From Nostoc sp. UCD121 (GTDB lineage Bacteria > Cyanobacteriota > Cyanobacteriia > Cyanobacteriales > Nostocaceae), in the NCBI RefSeq assembly GCF_014222285.1, contig NZ_JACKZS010000010.1, forward strand, positions 1 through 64,000: DNA of 64,000 nt, given 5' to 3'. Below are positions 33,939 to 43,270 of the stretch, one piece after another (position 1 is the stretch's first letter; each line of letters begins with the position of its first letter). The notes under the pieces were generated by a model. The model saw only the letters and a list, made by a program, of their open reading frames with translations. It was not told the DNA's origin and did no database searches. The translations under genes and the position numbers were made by a program.

Positions 33939-35585
33939 ATGTTCCTCACCCAAACTGTTCCCCGTCAACGAGAAATTCTTGAAGTATTCCTTCGCAATGG
34001 CTGGGACTATATGCGAAGGTTACTTACTGGTGGTAAAGCTGATGAACCACAGTTACCTACACCTGCGGTTTTAAAAAATATCTTGGTAGACTTGGGGCCA
34101 GTTTACGTCAAACTTGGCCAGCTAATGTCTACACGTCCAGATTTACTGAACGCTGCCTACATTGAGGAACTATCAACCTTACAAGACGAAGTACCACCAG
34201 TTCCTTGGTCAGAGATAGAAATAATCCTTCGCAAAGAATTAAAACGTCCATTAGCAGAAACCTTCAAGACAGTTAACCCGATCCCCGTAGCGGCGGGATC
34301 AATTGCCCAGACACATCGCGCTACATTAGCAGATGGTCGAGAAGTGGCTCTAAAAGTGCAACGTCCGGGAATCGATCTGACTATTGCCCAAGATATTGCT
34401 TTAATTCAAGGTATTGCCGATTTAGTGGCGCGGACTGAATTTGGGCAAACCTACGAAATCAAATCCATCGCTGAAGAATTTACCAAAGCCCTAGAAGCCG
34501 AGTTAGATTTTACACGGGAAGCGGGTTTTACAGACCAACTGCGGCGCAACTTATCTAAAAGTCGCTGGTTTGATCCCACGCAAATAGTGGTTGCAGAGAT
34601 TAACTGGGAATTGACCACAGAAAAATTACTGGTGATGGAATGGTTAGATGGAGTACCATTCTTGTCGGCGGATTTAAACAATAACAATAATGGTAAAGAC
34701 CCTGCCGTAGAGCGTAAAGAAATAACTACTTTGTTATTTCGGGTATTTTTTCAGCAACTATATATTGATGGCTTTTTTCACGCTGATCCCCATCCGGGAA
34801 ACTTGTTTTATCTTAAAGATGGGCGCGTTGCTCTCTTAGATTGTGGCATGGTGGGAAGGCTTGATCCCCGCACACAGCAGATATTAACAGAGATGTTGTT
34901 AGCGATCGTTGATTTAGATGCTCAAAGGTGCGCTCAGTTAACTTTGCAGCTATCAGATTCTGCTCAACCAGTTATTTTGTCGCGGTTAGAAAATGATTAC
35001 GATCGCATGTTGCGAAAGTATCACAATGTCAGCTTAACGCAAATCAACTTCAGTCAGATAATTTATGAAGTTTTACAAGTTGCGCGTAACAATAAAATTA
35101 GATTACCTAGCAATATGGGTTTGTATGCCAAAACCCTAGCAAATTTAGAAGGTGTAGCGCGGACATTCAACCCAGAGCTTAATTTTTTCGATGAAGTTAA
35201 ACCATTAATTACAGACTTGTTTCGTCGGCAATTACTGGGCGATAATCCAGTGCGATCGCTATTACGGACAGCCTTAGATATAAAAAGTCTCTCTCTGCAA
35301 TCTCCTCGCCAAATAGAACTGCTATTAGACCGAGTTACCTCAGAAACCTTACAGTGGAATTTATCGCTGCGGGGTTTAGATGGCGTGCGGCGCACTATGG
35401 ACGATGCGGCTAACCGACTATCTTTTAGTATACTAGTAGGTTCGCTGATTATGGGTGCAGCAATTATTTCCACTAGAGCGCAGACAAGTCAGCTATCTTT
35501 TTTAAGCACCGCCCTTTTTGCCGTTGCTAGCTTATTGGGTTTGTGGTTAATTATCAGTACATTGCGATCGGGACGTTTACGGTAA
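33939..35585 (+). CDS. ABC1/UbiB-family atypical kinase
   Basis: 548 residues from ATG 33939; the upstream TTG lies within a dispersed repeat. Family motifs are intact: KLGQLMSTRPDLL (KxGQ), PVPWSEIE, AAGSIAQTHRA (Ala-rich loop), VALKVQRPGI (the ATP Lys), ELDFTREA, LVMEWLDG, FFHADPHPGNLF (catalytic region) and LLDCGMVGRLD (metal Asp). Two hydrophobic helices lie at the C-terminus (ILVGSLIMGAAIIS and ALFAVASLLGLWLI), which anchor it to the membrane. In cyanobacteria and plastids these kinases act on prenylquinone metabolism and plastoglobule-like functions, and some influence photosynthesis under stress. Substrate unknown. Confidence 0.9.
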   Translation: MFLTQTVPRQREILEVFLRNGWDYMRRLLTGGKADEPQLPTPAVLKNILVDLGPVYVKLGQLMSTRPDLLNAAYIEELSTLQDEVPPVPWSEIEIILRKELKRPLAETFKTVNPIPVAAGSIAQTHRATLADGREVALKVQRPGIDLTIAQDIALIQGIADLVARTEFGQTYEIKSIAEEFTKALEAELDFTREAGFTDQLRRNLSKSRWFDPTQIVVAEINWELTTEKLLVMEWLDGVPFLSADLNNNNNGKDPAVERKEITTLLFRVFFQQLYIDGFFHADPHPGNLFYLKDGRVALLDCGMVGRLDPRTQQILTEMLLAIVDLDAQRCAQLTLQLSDSAQPVILSRLENDYDRMLRKYHNVSLTQINFSQIIYEVLQVARNNKIRLPSNMGLYAKTLANLEGVARTFNPELNFFDEVKPLITDLFRRQLLGDNPVRSLLRTALDIKSLSLQSPRQIELLLDRVTSETLQWNLSLRGLDGVRRTMDDAANRLSFSILVGSLIMGAAIISTRAQTSQLSFLSTALFAVASLLGLWLIISTLRSGRLR

Positions 35586-35635
35586 AACCATTTTAGATTT
35601 TGAATTTTGGATTTTGGATTGAAGGAAAAAGCCTG

Positions 35636-35706
35636 CGACTGAGCGCTCATGCCGTACTCCTTCGGAGAAGCAAGCTACGCGTAGCGTTCCACAGGAAAGT
35701 CTAAAA
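35636..35706. repeat. Dispersed repeat, intergenic copy
   Basis: GACTGAGCG ... TCGGAGAAGC ... GCGTAGCGTTCCACAGGAAA then GTCTAAAAT. The same ends and spacing occur inside the hybrid kinase gene at 59455-59526, which shows the two are copies of one mobile repeat. Confidence 0.8.
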
Positions 35707-35728
35707 TTTAATTTCTAATATAAAAAAT

Positions 35729-36709
35729 ATGTCAATTATCATTGCTGAAAATCTGAGTAAATCTTATCCAGTGGCGGTTAAAAGTTCGGGTATCAAAGGA
35801 ACAATTACCCACCTTTTCCGCCGCACCTACCGTTCAATTAAAGCAGTGCAGGATGTTTCCTTTGAAATCGCCCCCGGTGAAGTAGTGGGTTTTTTGGGGC
35901 CAAATGGTGCCGGTAAAACCACCACACTAAAAATGCTCACGGGGCTGATTCATCCCTCTAGCGGCAAAGTCACAGTAGCTGGACAAGTTCCGTTTCATCG
36001 CAAAGAAGCATTTTTGCAAAAAATTACCTTGGTGATGGGACAAAAACAGCAGCTAATTTGGGACTTACCCGCGCTGGATTCTTTGAAAATTAATGCTGCT
36101 GTATACAACATCTCTGATAAAGAATTCCAACGACGGGTGGGTGAATTAACAGAGATGCTTTCCCTAGAAGGCAAACTTACCCAACCAGTACGGAAACTAT
36201 CTTTGGGTGAGCGGATGAAAGCAGAATTGCTAGCAGCACTTTTGCACCGTCCCCACGTATTGTTCCTAGATGAACCGACTCTAGGACTAGATGTAAATGC
36301 TCAGGTGGCAGTACGCGATTTTTTGCGTGACTACAATCAGCGTTATCAGGCTACAGTGCTGTTGACTAGTCATTACATGGCTGATATTACAGCTTTGTGT
36401 CAACGAGTGCTGTTGATTCACCAAGGACGCCTGATGTATGACGGTAGCTTAGATGGACTACTAGAACGTTTTGCCCCTTACCGAGAAGTCCATATAGAAT
36501 TAGCCCAACCTCTACCGATAGAAAAACTTATGACTTATGGGGATGTACAACTCTTAGAAGGGCGATCGGTGCATTTTATGGTATCTAGAGAGGCGCTTAC
36601 CCGCACGGTATCTAAGATTCTGACGGATTTGGAGGTAATTGATTTAACTGTCACTGAACCGCCTGTAGAAGAAGTAATTGGACGAGTTTTTCAGGCAGGT
36701 GTTGTGTAG
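35729..36709 (+). CDS. ABC-2-type exporter ATPase
   Basis: 326 residues. Walker A GPNGAGKTTT, Q-loop MGQKQQLIW, signature LSLGERMKAELLAALLHRP, Walker B VLFLDEPTLGLD and switch VLLTSHYMAD are intact. The insertion of about 25 residues before the core (LFRRTYRSIKAVQ) and the MGQKQQLIWDLP wording place it in the group paired with DUF990-type permeases. The C-terminal 100 residues are the regulatory extension common to this group. A permease gene follows 46 bases downstream. Substrates of this group are mostly unknown. Confidence 0.9.
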   Translation: MSIIIAENLSKSYPVAVKSSGIKGTITHLFRRTYRSIKAVQDVSFEIAPGEVVGFLGPNGAGKTTTLKMLTGLIHPSSGKVTVAGQVPFHRKEAFLQKITLVMGQKQQLIWDLPALDSLKINAAVYNISDKEFQRRVGELTEMLSLEGKLTQPVRKLSLGERMKAELLAALLHRPHVLFLDEPTLGLDVNAQVAVRDFLRDYNQRYQATVLLTSHYMADITALCQRVLLIHQGRLMYDGSLDGLLERFAPYREVHIELAQPLPIEKLMTYGDVQLLEGRSVHFMVSREALTRTVSKILTDLEVIDLTVTEPPVEEVIGRVFQAGVV

Positions 36710-36755
36710 CGATCGCTGCCAGAAATAGAGTTACCGAGGGGAGAATGCACTGTAA

Positions 36756-37544
36756 ATGAAAAAGATGATTAGAAAAGCCCTAACTTTGCTGTCAGTATAC
36801 TATGCCTATTCGGTTGAGTATCGAGCAGAATTAATTCTATGGGTTTTGGCTGGGTCTTTGCCAATTATCCTCATGGGTATCTGGATACAGGCAGCACAAG
36901 GTGGCCAATTTGGGCTATCACCTGTAGATTTTGCTCGTTACTTTATCACGGTTTTCGTTGTTAGACAATTAACAGTTGCTTGGGTAATTTGGGACTTTGA
37001 AAAAGAGGTTGTGGAAGGAAAGCTTTCGCCCAAATTGCTACAACCACTCGACCCAGTATGGCATCATGTTGCAGGGCATATTTCTGAAAGATTTGCTAGG
37101 CTATCGTTTGCTTTTTTATTAGTGGCATTATTTTTTATTCTTTATCCCCAAGCTTTTTGGGTACCAAGTTTGAGTAGATTTTTGCTGTTTACATTGGCGG
37201 TGGCGCTAGCTTTTACTTTGCGGTTTACAATTCAGTACACCTTTGCCATGTTCGCTTTTTGGACAGAACGGGCTAGTGCTTTAGAAAATTTTTGGTTGTT
37301 ATTTTATCTATTTTTATCTGGTTTGATAGCACCTTTAGAGGTTTTTCCAGAGCCTGTGCGGACAATCGTAATGTTTACGCCTTTTCCGTATTTGATTGAT
37401 TTTCCTGCGAGTCTTTTGGTAGGGCTACCTGTGGATATAGGGCGAGGATTTTGGTCAATGTTTGGTTGGATATTAGTGTTTTTGGGACTGAATCGCTTCC
37501 TTTGGCGTGCGGGTTTGAAGAGGTATTCTGGGATGGGAGCATAA
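36756..37544 (+). CDS. ABC-2-type permease
   Basis: 262 residues with six hydrophobic spans, beginning LLSVYYAYSVEYRAELILWV. The conserved WDFEKEVVEGKLSPKLLQPL loop, LENFWLLFYLFLSGLIAPLE and PFPYLIDFPASLLVG are typical of ABC-2 family permeases that partner the upstream ATPase. In the related cyanobacterial loci I recall, a second, similar permease gene usually follows, but here the next 275 bases are non-coding and the next gene is a kinase on the other strand. The transporter may therefore be a homodimer, or the second subunit may lie elsewhere. Confidence 0.88.
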   Translation: MKKMIRKALTLLSVYYAYSVEYRAELILWVLAGSLPIILMGIWIQAAQGGQFGLSPVDFARYFITVFVVRQLTVAWVIWDFEKEVVEGKLSPKLLQPLDPVWHHVAGHISERFARLSFAFLLVALFFILYPQAFWVPSLSRFLLFTLAVALAFTLRFTIQYTFAMFAFWTERASALENFWLLFYLFLSGLIAPLEVFPEPVRTIVMFTPFPYLIDFPASLLVGLPVDIGRGFWSMFGWILVFLGLNRFLWRAGLKRYSGMGA

Positions 37545-37819
37545 ACGATTCATAATTACTAAAGTGGCGATATATTATGATTGGCTAAACCTATATATTG
37601 ATTAACTGTTGTGCCTTTAATTTGCACTAATATTTTTTTCAATATGATTGTGGGGTGGTCAACATGAGCGCCCTGATAGTGCAAGTTGTATAAGTAACAG
37701 CTTATACTTTGCTATGCTATATATAATAATATAAATCAATAGGCTTGGGTTAAGGGCGACTGGCAAAAACTTTGGATTTTAAGACGCGATAAATCGCCGT
37801 ATCTACAAATGTTTTGGTC

Positions 37820-39718
37820 TTATCTTAACTGTAATAAATTACTTGGTATCGTCCTAAAATTTTCTGTCGTCCCCAAAGAATAATCTTCTAACTTAAAATC
37901 AGCAAAAGGTTTATTTTCTAACCTATCCCGTAGCGCTTCATCGAGAATGACACCTGAAGATTTATTTTTCACGCCAATAATTATAAGACTTCTCTGATAT
38001 GTAGTTAAATCCTGATTCGCCTGACAATTACTTCGTTGAAATTGTCCTAAATTTAGTATTCTATAACTTTTGACGCTTGGTGTATTAATAAATAATTTTT
38101 TGACTAAAAATTGAATCTGTTTAGAACGTTCTAGAGCCATTCGTTGTTGAACTGCTATATTACCCCTACAAGAAACTGTACCTACAGAGATAATTTCCCT
38201 TGGTTCATCCATTATCTTTTGTATGCCTTCTTGTTCTAAGTTCAACTTTAAAAGGTCTATACTAATAATTTCATTATTATATTTAATTTGAAAATTGCTA
38301 CCTAAAAGCCATTTATATTCTAGTGATAAAACAGCTATATTAAAATCGGCTCTCCTCCCCTGGCTATCTCTACCTTCTTGATAAGAAAAATAATCAATAT
38401 TACCTCTCTTTTCGGGAGATTGCCCATAATTTGAATTCACCATAAATTTTGAGTTTCGCATTGCTAAAGCCACTATACTAAGTAATCCTAATATCACTAG
38501 CAACCCTGCAAAAAATTTCAATAGTGGTACTTCTTCTGGCTCTTTCTGTGGGGATGATAAAGTTTTAGGAATTGGCGGGGACAATTCTTCTGTGTTCAAA
38601 TCAATTACTAAATTAATATTTTCAGGAGTAGTTTCTGTTAGCTGAGTTTCAACAAAAGAGGCAGGAGGAATACTATTTTCTGGTTCCTGCTCCGACAACA
38701 GCGAGATTGGCTCTGAATCTTCCACTTCTGCAAGTGGCTCCTCTACTCTGGGGGAACCTGGCGCAACAGGTGTGGTTGAATCCTCATCTGAGCAGAATTT
38801 TTTGCCTTCTTCAATGTGTTCTAGGCGCTGCAAAATTTCTTGAGCATTAGCAGGACGCTTTTTTATATCTGCTGCTGTGAGCCAATCGATTAAATTTAAT
38901 AGTAAGGGTGAGATATCGATGGCATGATTTTTCCAGTGCAATACATTTTGCTGGACATCATACATATCTAAGGGATGGTGTCCCGTTAGCAAAAATATAA
39001 AAGTGCGTCCCAAAGCAAAGAAATCTGATTGCGGTACTGCTTGACCATTCATTTGTTCGGGAGCGCTGTAGCCAGATGACATAAGTGCTGTCATCCTGTC
39101 GCCGTTACTAGGTTGGTCTGGGTCGGTTCTGTCAATTTCTGTGGCGGTGCCAAAATCAATTAGTACTAAATCCCCCCAATCCTTTCCAAGAGGGGATCTA
39201 ATCATGATATTAGATGGCTTAATATCTCGATGCAGGTATTGTTTACGATGCACTAAATCCAAAATTTCCACTAATTGTTTTAGCCAACCTACAGCTTGGT
39301 CTTCGGAAATAGGGCGATTCTGCTGCTGCTCTAGCCACTGTATTAAGTTGTACCCGTCGATTTTTTCCATTGCAATGCAATGCAACACTAAACCATGTCG
39401 GGTTTGATACTGGAAGTAACTATCTTGTTTGGGAATGCCGGGATGGTTGAGTTGTTCCAGCACAGTTACTTCTTGCTGAAATAGTTCTACTGCTCTGGCG
39501 TTACCTGATAAATCCTCTTTGAGTATTTTGAGGATTTTAGGAGTATCTTGTTCGTATGCTTCATAAACTTTACTAAACCCTGTTTTGTCACTCAACAGGC
39601 GCGTCACCCGATAACGCCCTAGCAATTCCAAATGGGAACCACAACTTTGACAGAAGCGGTTTTGTTCATTATTTGAGTGATTTGGTGTAGGGCAAACGGG
39701 ATTGATACAAAGGCTCAT
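37820..39718 (-). CDS. Membrane-anchored Ser/Thr protein kinase with zinc-ribbon head
   Basis: 632 residues. C4, C9, C23 and C26 form a short zinc ribbon. A Hanks-type kinase domain spans about 35-305: ATP Lys in PKILKILK, HRDIKPSN (D165), LIDFGTA (D188), GYSAPEQ and DFFALGRTFIFLLTG. It is a degenerate Gly-loop type (LLSDKTGFSKVYEA). An acidic linker (305-395) leads to one membrane span (399-419, FFAGLLVILGLLSIVALAM). The extracytoplasmic part (about 435-632) contains VGTVSCRGN, ALERSKQIQFLVKKLF, YRILNLGQF and TTYQRSLIIIGV. This order resembles an OmpA-like peptidoglycan-binding fold, though only weakly. It is a candidate cell-wall sensor kinase; no co-transcribed target. Confidence 0.88.
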   Translation of the reverse strand: MSLCINPVCPTPNHSNNEQNRFCQSCGSHLELLGRYRVTRLLSDKTGFSKVYEAYEQDTPKILKILKEDLSGNARAVELFQQEVTVLEQLNHPGIPKQDSYFQYQTRHGLVLHCIAMEKIDGYNLIQWLEQQQNRPISEDQAVGWLKQLVEILDLVHRKQYLHRDIKPSNIMIRSPLGKDWGDLVLIDFGTATEIDRTDPDQPSNGDRMTALMSSGYSAPEQMNGQAVPQSDFFALGRTFIFLLTGHHPLDMYDVQQNVLHWKNHAIDISPLLLNLIDWLTAADIKKRPANAQEILQRLEHIEEGKKFCSDEDSTTPVAPGSPRVEEPLAEVEDSEPISLLSEQEPENSIPPASFVETQLTETTPENINLVIDLNTEELSPPIPKTLSSPQKEPEEVPLLKFFAGLLVILGLLSIVALAMRNSKFMVNSNYGQSPEKRGNIDYFSYQEGRDSQGRRADFNIAVLSLEYKWLLGSNFQIKYNNEIISIDLLKLNLEQEGIQKIMDEPREIISVGTVSCRGNIAVQQRMALERSKQIQFLVKKLFINTPSVKSYRILNLGQFQRSNCQANQDLTTYQRSLIIIGVKNKSSGVILDEALRDRLENKPFADFKLEDYSLGTTENFRTIPSNLLQLR

Positions 39719-39758
39719 GAGTGGCTTATCCGTACTTTAACAGTTATCAGTTATTAGC

Positions 39759-39900
39759 AGGACTTACGCAAACAATAGCCAAAACCCTTATTTTCAGGTA
39801 GGGGCAATTCATGTAGACACAAAGCGGCTAATCTACGAGTTTTCCAACGGAGTACCCGCAGGATATTACCCCTACAGCATTGTAGTTTGGTGTAAGTCCT
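39759..39900. mobile_element. MITE-like element, family C copy 1
   Basis: 142 bases bounded by AGGACTTACGCAAA and its near complement TTTGGTGTAAGTCCT, without an ORF. The interior has a second inverted pair (GTAGGGGCAAT / ATTACCCCTAC). A second element with the same kind of end lies at 43973-44072. It lies in the 334-base gap between the kinase and hydrolase genes, whose remainder holds only short repeats. Confidence 0.6.
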
Positions 39901-40052
39901 AATTAGTTATCAATAATCACTGAATGCTGATGACTGATAACTAATAACTGATTTAAGGGAAGCGCAGATGCGTAGCCGCTTATCGCTAAACATCCTTCCT
40001 ATTCATTCTTCTGTTGCCGGATGATAATCCCGTCTAATAATAATGAGATTTT

Positions 40053-40892
40053 CTATCTGTGTTCTGCCAAAAAAGCTGCAACAGTCTGGTTAAATGCCTT
40101 TGGTTGTGTCAAAAACGACCAGTGATTGCCAGGAACTTGGCAGATGCGTAGTTTTTTGAGATAAGTTTTGTAGGGCTGGATTTGCCAATTTTGGCGATTA
40201 AGCCCTTGTTCTGGTTGGACAAAGAGAGCTTGGGTATCAAGGGGGATTGTAAAACCAGGCACTTGCATAACTGCTTCAAAAATCCCGTCGCGGGCGGCGA
40301 TGGTAAATTTGCTACCCCAACTACCATCGGTTTTTTCTTCTATTCCTGCTTGGAAAACTTGCTGCTGCCAGGAACTCCATCCTTGATATTGCTTTAATTG
40401 CCGTGCTTGTTGTTCGGCTTCTCCATAACTGGCAAAGGGGCCCATGCTTTTGAGAAAAGGTAAGAAGCGATACAATATGGGAAAAGTTAGCCTGAGAAGG
40501 CTGGGCATTTTCCAGATAAAAATGGGATCGACGAGAATTATACTCCGCAAACGCTTTGGGTTTTGCCTTGCCCAGATAGCGGCTAATTTACCTGTCCACG
40601 AATGACTTACAATCTGGGCAGATGTCCATCCTAGATGATCCATGAGTGCTTCGAGGTCTGCGATCGCACTTTCAAAAGTATAATCTCTCTCAGGCTTGGT
40701 ACTTTCGCCATGTCCGCGCATATCTGGTGCGACTATGTGGTAGTCTGCTGCTAAATAATCTCCTAAACTAGACCACACTAAAGCATGGTCGCCTAAACCG
40801 TGTAACAGCAGTAAGGGTTCTTGACCCTGCTTCCACTCTAAGTAAGAAAGTTGGATATCAGGCTTTGATAAAGTTTGACGTACAGGCATCAT
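40053..40892 (-). CDS. Alpha/beta hydrolase
   Basis: 279 residues (ATGATG start; either Met is possible). LLLLHGLGDHALVW (oxyanion strand), VAPDMRGHGESTKP, nucleophile elbow SHSWTG (Ser in IVSHSWTGKLAAIWA), and the catalytic His in VPGNHWSFLTQP near residue 258 are present, unlike the hydrolase at 843-1739. The elbow again replaces the second Gly by Thr. The lid region is rich in aromatic residues. The substrate is not predictable; the closest general group is the haloalkane dehalogenase/epoxide hydrolase-like esterases. It is transcribed alone. Confidence 0.85.
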   Translation of the reverse strand: MMPVRQTLSKPDIQLSYLEWKQGQEPLLLLHGLGDHALVWSSLGDYLAADYHIVAPDMRGHGESTKPERDYTFESAIADLEALMDHLGWTSAQIVSHSWTGKLAAIWARQNPKRLRSIILVDPIFIWKMPSLLRLTFPILYRFLPFLKSMGPFASYGEAEQQARQLKQYQGWSSWQQQVFQAGIEEKTDGSWGSKFTIAARDGIFEAVMQVPGFTIPLDTQALFVQPEQGLNRQNWQIQPYKTYLKKLRICQVPGNHWSFLTQPKAFNQTVAAFLAEHR

Positions 40893-41136
40893 TGCACATC
40901 CACCAATGAAGAGATAGTTTCGCGCTTATATATTACTGCGAAACAAGCTGGAGGGCAGGGAGAAATGAGTCTATGCGATGTGCTACACCTACGACTGGGC
41001 GTAGCGCCACTTGTAAGATTATTAACTGTTTGCCAACAATACTTAGCCTCAAAGTGGAAAATGAAAAGTGCTGAATTTTGTAACGTTTGCTTTATATAAT
41101 TAAAAATCCAATTTTTGCAAGAAGGGATATTAACTT

Positions 41137-41784
41137 ATGCAAGTTATCTCAGTCAATGTAGGACTTCCCCGTGAAGTACTTTGGAAGGGCAAAACAGTTA
41201 CAACGGGGATTTTTAAAGAACCAGTTGAGGGACGGGTGATGATGCAAGCCCTCAACTTAGATGGAGATAGACAAGCTGATTTGAGTGTCCACGGAGGCAA
41301 GGACAAAGCAGTTTATGCTTATCCATTTGAGCATTACGACTATTGGCGGCGCAAGTTACCTGATATAGATTTGCCCTGGGGAATGTTTGGTGAAAACTTC
41401 ACTACAGTCGGGCTGTTAGAAGATGACGTTAATATTGGCGATTGCTTCCAGATTGGTAGCGCAGAGGTAATGGTGACTCAACCTCGAATGCCTTGTTATA
41501 AACTAGGAATCAAGTTTGGACGTGCTGATATAGTTAAACAGTTTTTAGATAGCCGCCTAACAGGGTTTTACTTTTCGGTGCTACAAGAGGGCCAAGTAGG
41601 GAATGGTGATACTTTTGAGTTAATCAGTCGAGACTCAAATAATGTCACTATTGCCGATATTACCCGATTGTATGCACGCGAAAGAGACGACCTAGAACTG
41701 TTACACCGCGCCGTAAAAGTTGAGGCTTTACCTATAAATTGGCGAGACTATTTCCAGCAGCAAATCAAAAAGCTTAACAGATGA
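41137..41784 (+). CDS. MOSC-domain protein (YiiM-like)
   Basis: 215 residues. The MOSC pattern is clear: SVNVGLPREVLWKGKTVTTG, VHGGKDKAVYAYPFEHYDYW, PWGMFGENFTTVGLLEDDVN, IGDCFQIGSAEVMVTQPRMP and the conserved Cys in PRMPCYKLGIKFGR. YiiM-type proteins bind the molybdenum cofactor and reduce N-hydroxylated bases or similar compounds, working with a separate reductase. The C-terminal helices (ADITRLYARERDDLELLHRA) are the YiiM extension. Start supported by AAGAAGGGATATT upstream. Confidence 0.9.
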   Translation: MQVISVNVGLPREVLWKGKTVTTGIFKEPVEGRVMMQALNLDGDRQADLSVHGGKDKAVYAYPFEHYDYWRRKLPDIDLPWGMFGENFTTVGLLEDDVNIGDCFQIGSAEVMVTQPRMPCYKLGIKFGRADIVKQFLDSRLTGFYFSVLQEGQVGNGDTFELISRDSNNVTIADITRLYARERDDLELLHRAVKVEALPINWRDYFQQQIKKLNR

Positions 41785-41839
41785 ATCTCATGAATCTTAA
41801 AATTCTTAAGAAAACGTTCTAATTGTTTTATAAACAGTC

Positions 41840-42787
41840 TCAGCTTTTCTCATAAGTCAAATTACCTTGGTGCGATGTCTGATGACAAGCCGCTTCGCGT
41901 CTACGCGCATTTGGAGTCAGAGTAATTAAATCGTCTATATTCCGTTTCATTGTGGCACAAATCGTATCTAGAGGTAAGTCGTTAGGGTCATAACCAAAAG
42001 GGTTTTCTATCTCCAAACCGATTGCTTCAATGCCAAATACTGTAAAACCAACTAAAGCCGAAATTAAACCTGTCCACCAACCCAGAGTTGCCACTATTTG
42101 AAAGGGTAATAGTAAACAATATAGTAACAATAATTGCTTCAAATGAATGGCATAGGCTAATGGCATAGGTGTTTTTAAAATTCGTTCACAAGCACCTAAA
42201 TTATCTACAAGATTGTTTAATAATTCTTGCATAGATGTTAGCTGGTAACTGTTAAGGCAATTGCGATGATATTGCTCCTGTAAATAATCTCCTATCCAAA
42301 AAGCAATCTCTATAGGGGGATTATTCATAATTTTCAATTTGATATACTTACTAGATGGCATTAAATCTTCTAACTCACTATTGACTTCTTCTTCTCGCAA
42401 ATGTAATTTAGTTGTCACAGCAAAAGCTACCAATAAATTTAAGGCTGTAATTTTATTTTCTTTATCTTCTGGAGATTTTTCTTCAATAGATACCCAAATT
42501 TGTCGAGCCAGGTTTCGGATGTTATTTACTAGAGAACCCCAGCATTTTCTCCCTTCCCAAAATCGCTCATAAGCAGTATTGGTGCGAAATACCAGTAATA
42601 AACCTAAAACAATACTAGGAATAACACTTCCTAAAATCGGTTGAGATACAGGCACTTTAAAATGGTACAGTATCGAAATCAAAAACCCGAAAGCTCCGCA
42701 CCATAAGATATGCTTGTAAACTGCTTTCAAGACCGAACCTTTAAATTGCAATGTTGTACGTAGCCATGTAATTTTTTTGGCTGTCAT
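41840..42787 (-). CDS. Bestrophin-like anion channel
   Basis: 315 residues. The family landmarks are an N-terminal hydrophobic pair (HILWCGAFGFLISILYHFKV and IVLGLLLVFRTNTAYERFWE), GRKCWGSLVNNIRNLARQIW, a helical domain, then LLPFQIVATLGWWTGLISAL and GIEAIGLEIENPFG with YDPNDLPLDTICATM. The RTN.AYERFWEGR and EIENPFG...NDLPLD motifs are diagnostic for bacterial bestrophins, which form pentameric anion (chloride or bicarbonate) channels. In photosynthetic organisms relatives act in thylakoid ion balance or inorganic-carbon supply. The last about 20 residues (RRREAACHQTSH) are read from a dispersed repeat, so the original C-terminus may have been replaced. Confidence 0.9.
   Translation of the reverse strand: MTAKKITWLRTTLQFKGSVLKAVYKHILWCGAFGFLISILYHFKVPVSQPILGSVIPSIVLGLLLVFRTNTAYERFWEGRKCWGSLVNNIRNLARQIWVSIEEKSPEDKENKITALNLLVAFAVTTKLHLREEEVNSELEDLMPSSKYIKLKIMNNPPIEIAFWIGDYLQEQYHRNCLNSYQLTSMQELLNNLVDNLGACERILKTPMPLAYAIHLKQLLLLYCLLLPFQIVATLGWWTGLISALVGFTVFGIEAIGLEIENPFGYDPNDLPLDTICATMKRNIDDLITLTPNARRREAACHQTSHQGNLTYEKS
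41880..41910. repeat. Dispersed repeat inside the bestrophin gene
   Basis: GACAAGCCGCTTCGCGTC followed by TACGCG. Nearly the same wording (GACAAGCCGCTTTGCGTC, TACGCT) lies inside the DUF3769 gene at 23276-23300, on the other side of the window. Confidence 0.75.
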
Positions 42788-43252
42788 GCAGTCACCCCAA
42801 GAGAATATTTAGCGAATCGATATGTTAAATATCGATACTTTAAAAATAATAACTATATAAATAGCAAAATTGGCAAGCAGTATACTTTAAAAAGTAATCT
42901 TGCTAAAAAACACGAGACATTTGCGATAATGATTGTATCTTAGCTTCTGTTATACAATATCGAGTCCGGTTAAATACCTATTATTAGGACTAATACAAAT
43001 AGTTTTTTGTCAGCGATTAAGCGACCATTATATAAAAATCAACAGTGCTTATGGCTAATTGTAAAGAAATGTAAATATTTTCGATGGCTGCATAAATCCC
43101 GCGCCTCACTCTGATAAGTCGATAGAAGAAAAGGTAGATGGCTCAGGGTAATGGTCATACTGCATTAGTCGGTGTCATATACCCCAGTAAATCAAAAAGT
43201 TCTAATCTGTAAAAATCCTGCCCTATAAATTGAATATTTAGACATAACTTAT
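42788..43252. other. Intergenic region with a + strand terminator
   Basis: 465 bases with no ORF. Its right part carries the first of four similar + strand units (43171-43270). The left part is AT-rich and shows nothing else. Confidence 0.5.
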
Positions 43253-43270
43253 TTAGTTATGTCTTTTTTT
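43171..43270 (+). ncRNA. Candidate small RNA unit 1
   Basis: Begins at GGTGTCATATACCCC (43171-43184) and ends in a perfect 9-bp stem AGACATAAC/GTTATGTCT (43240-43264) followed by seven T. The T-tail is correct only for a + strand transcript, while the protein gene here (VOC) is on the minus strand and its stop lies within the stem. No ORF precedes the hairpin on the + strand. Confidence 0.4.

Noticed and set aside
35063-35473. 136-codon ORF antisense to the ABC1 kinase gene
   Set aside because: Basic, Ser/Arg-rich shadow of a well-supported coding region.
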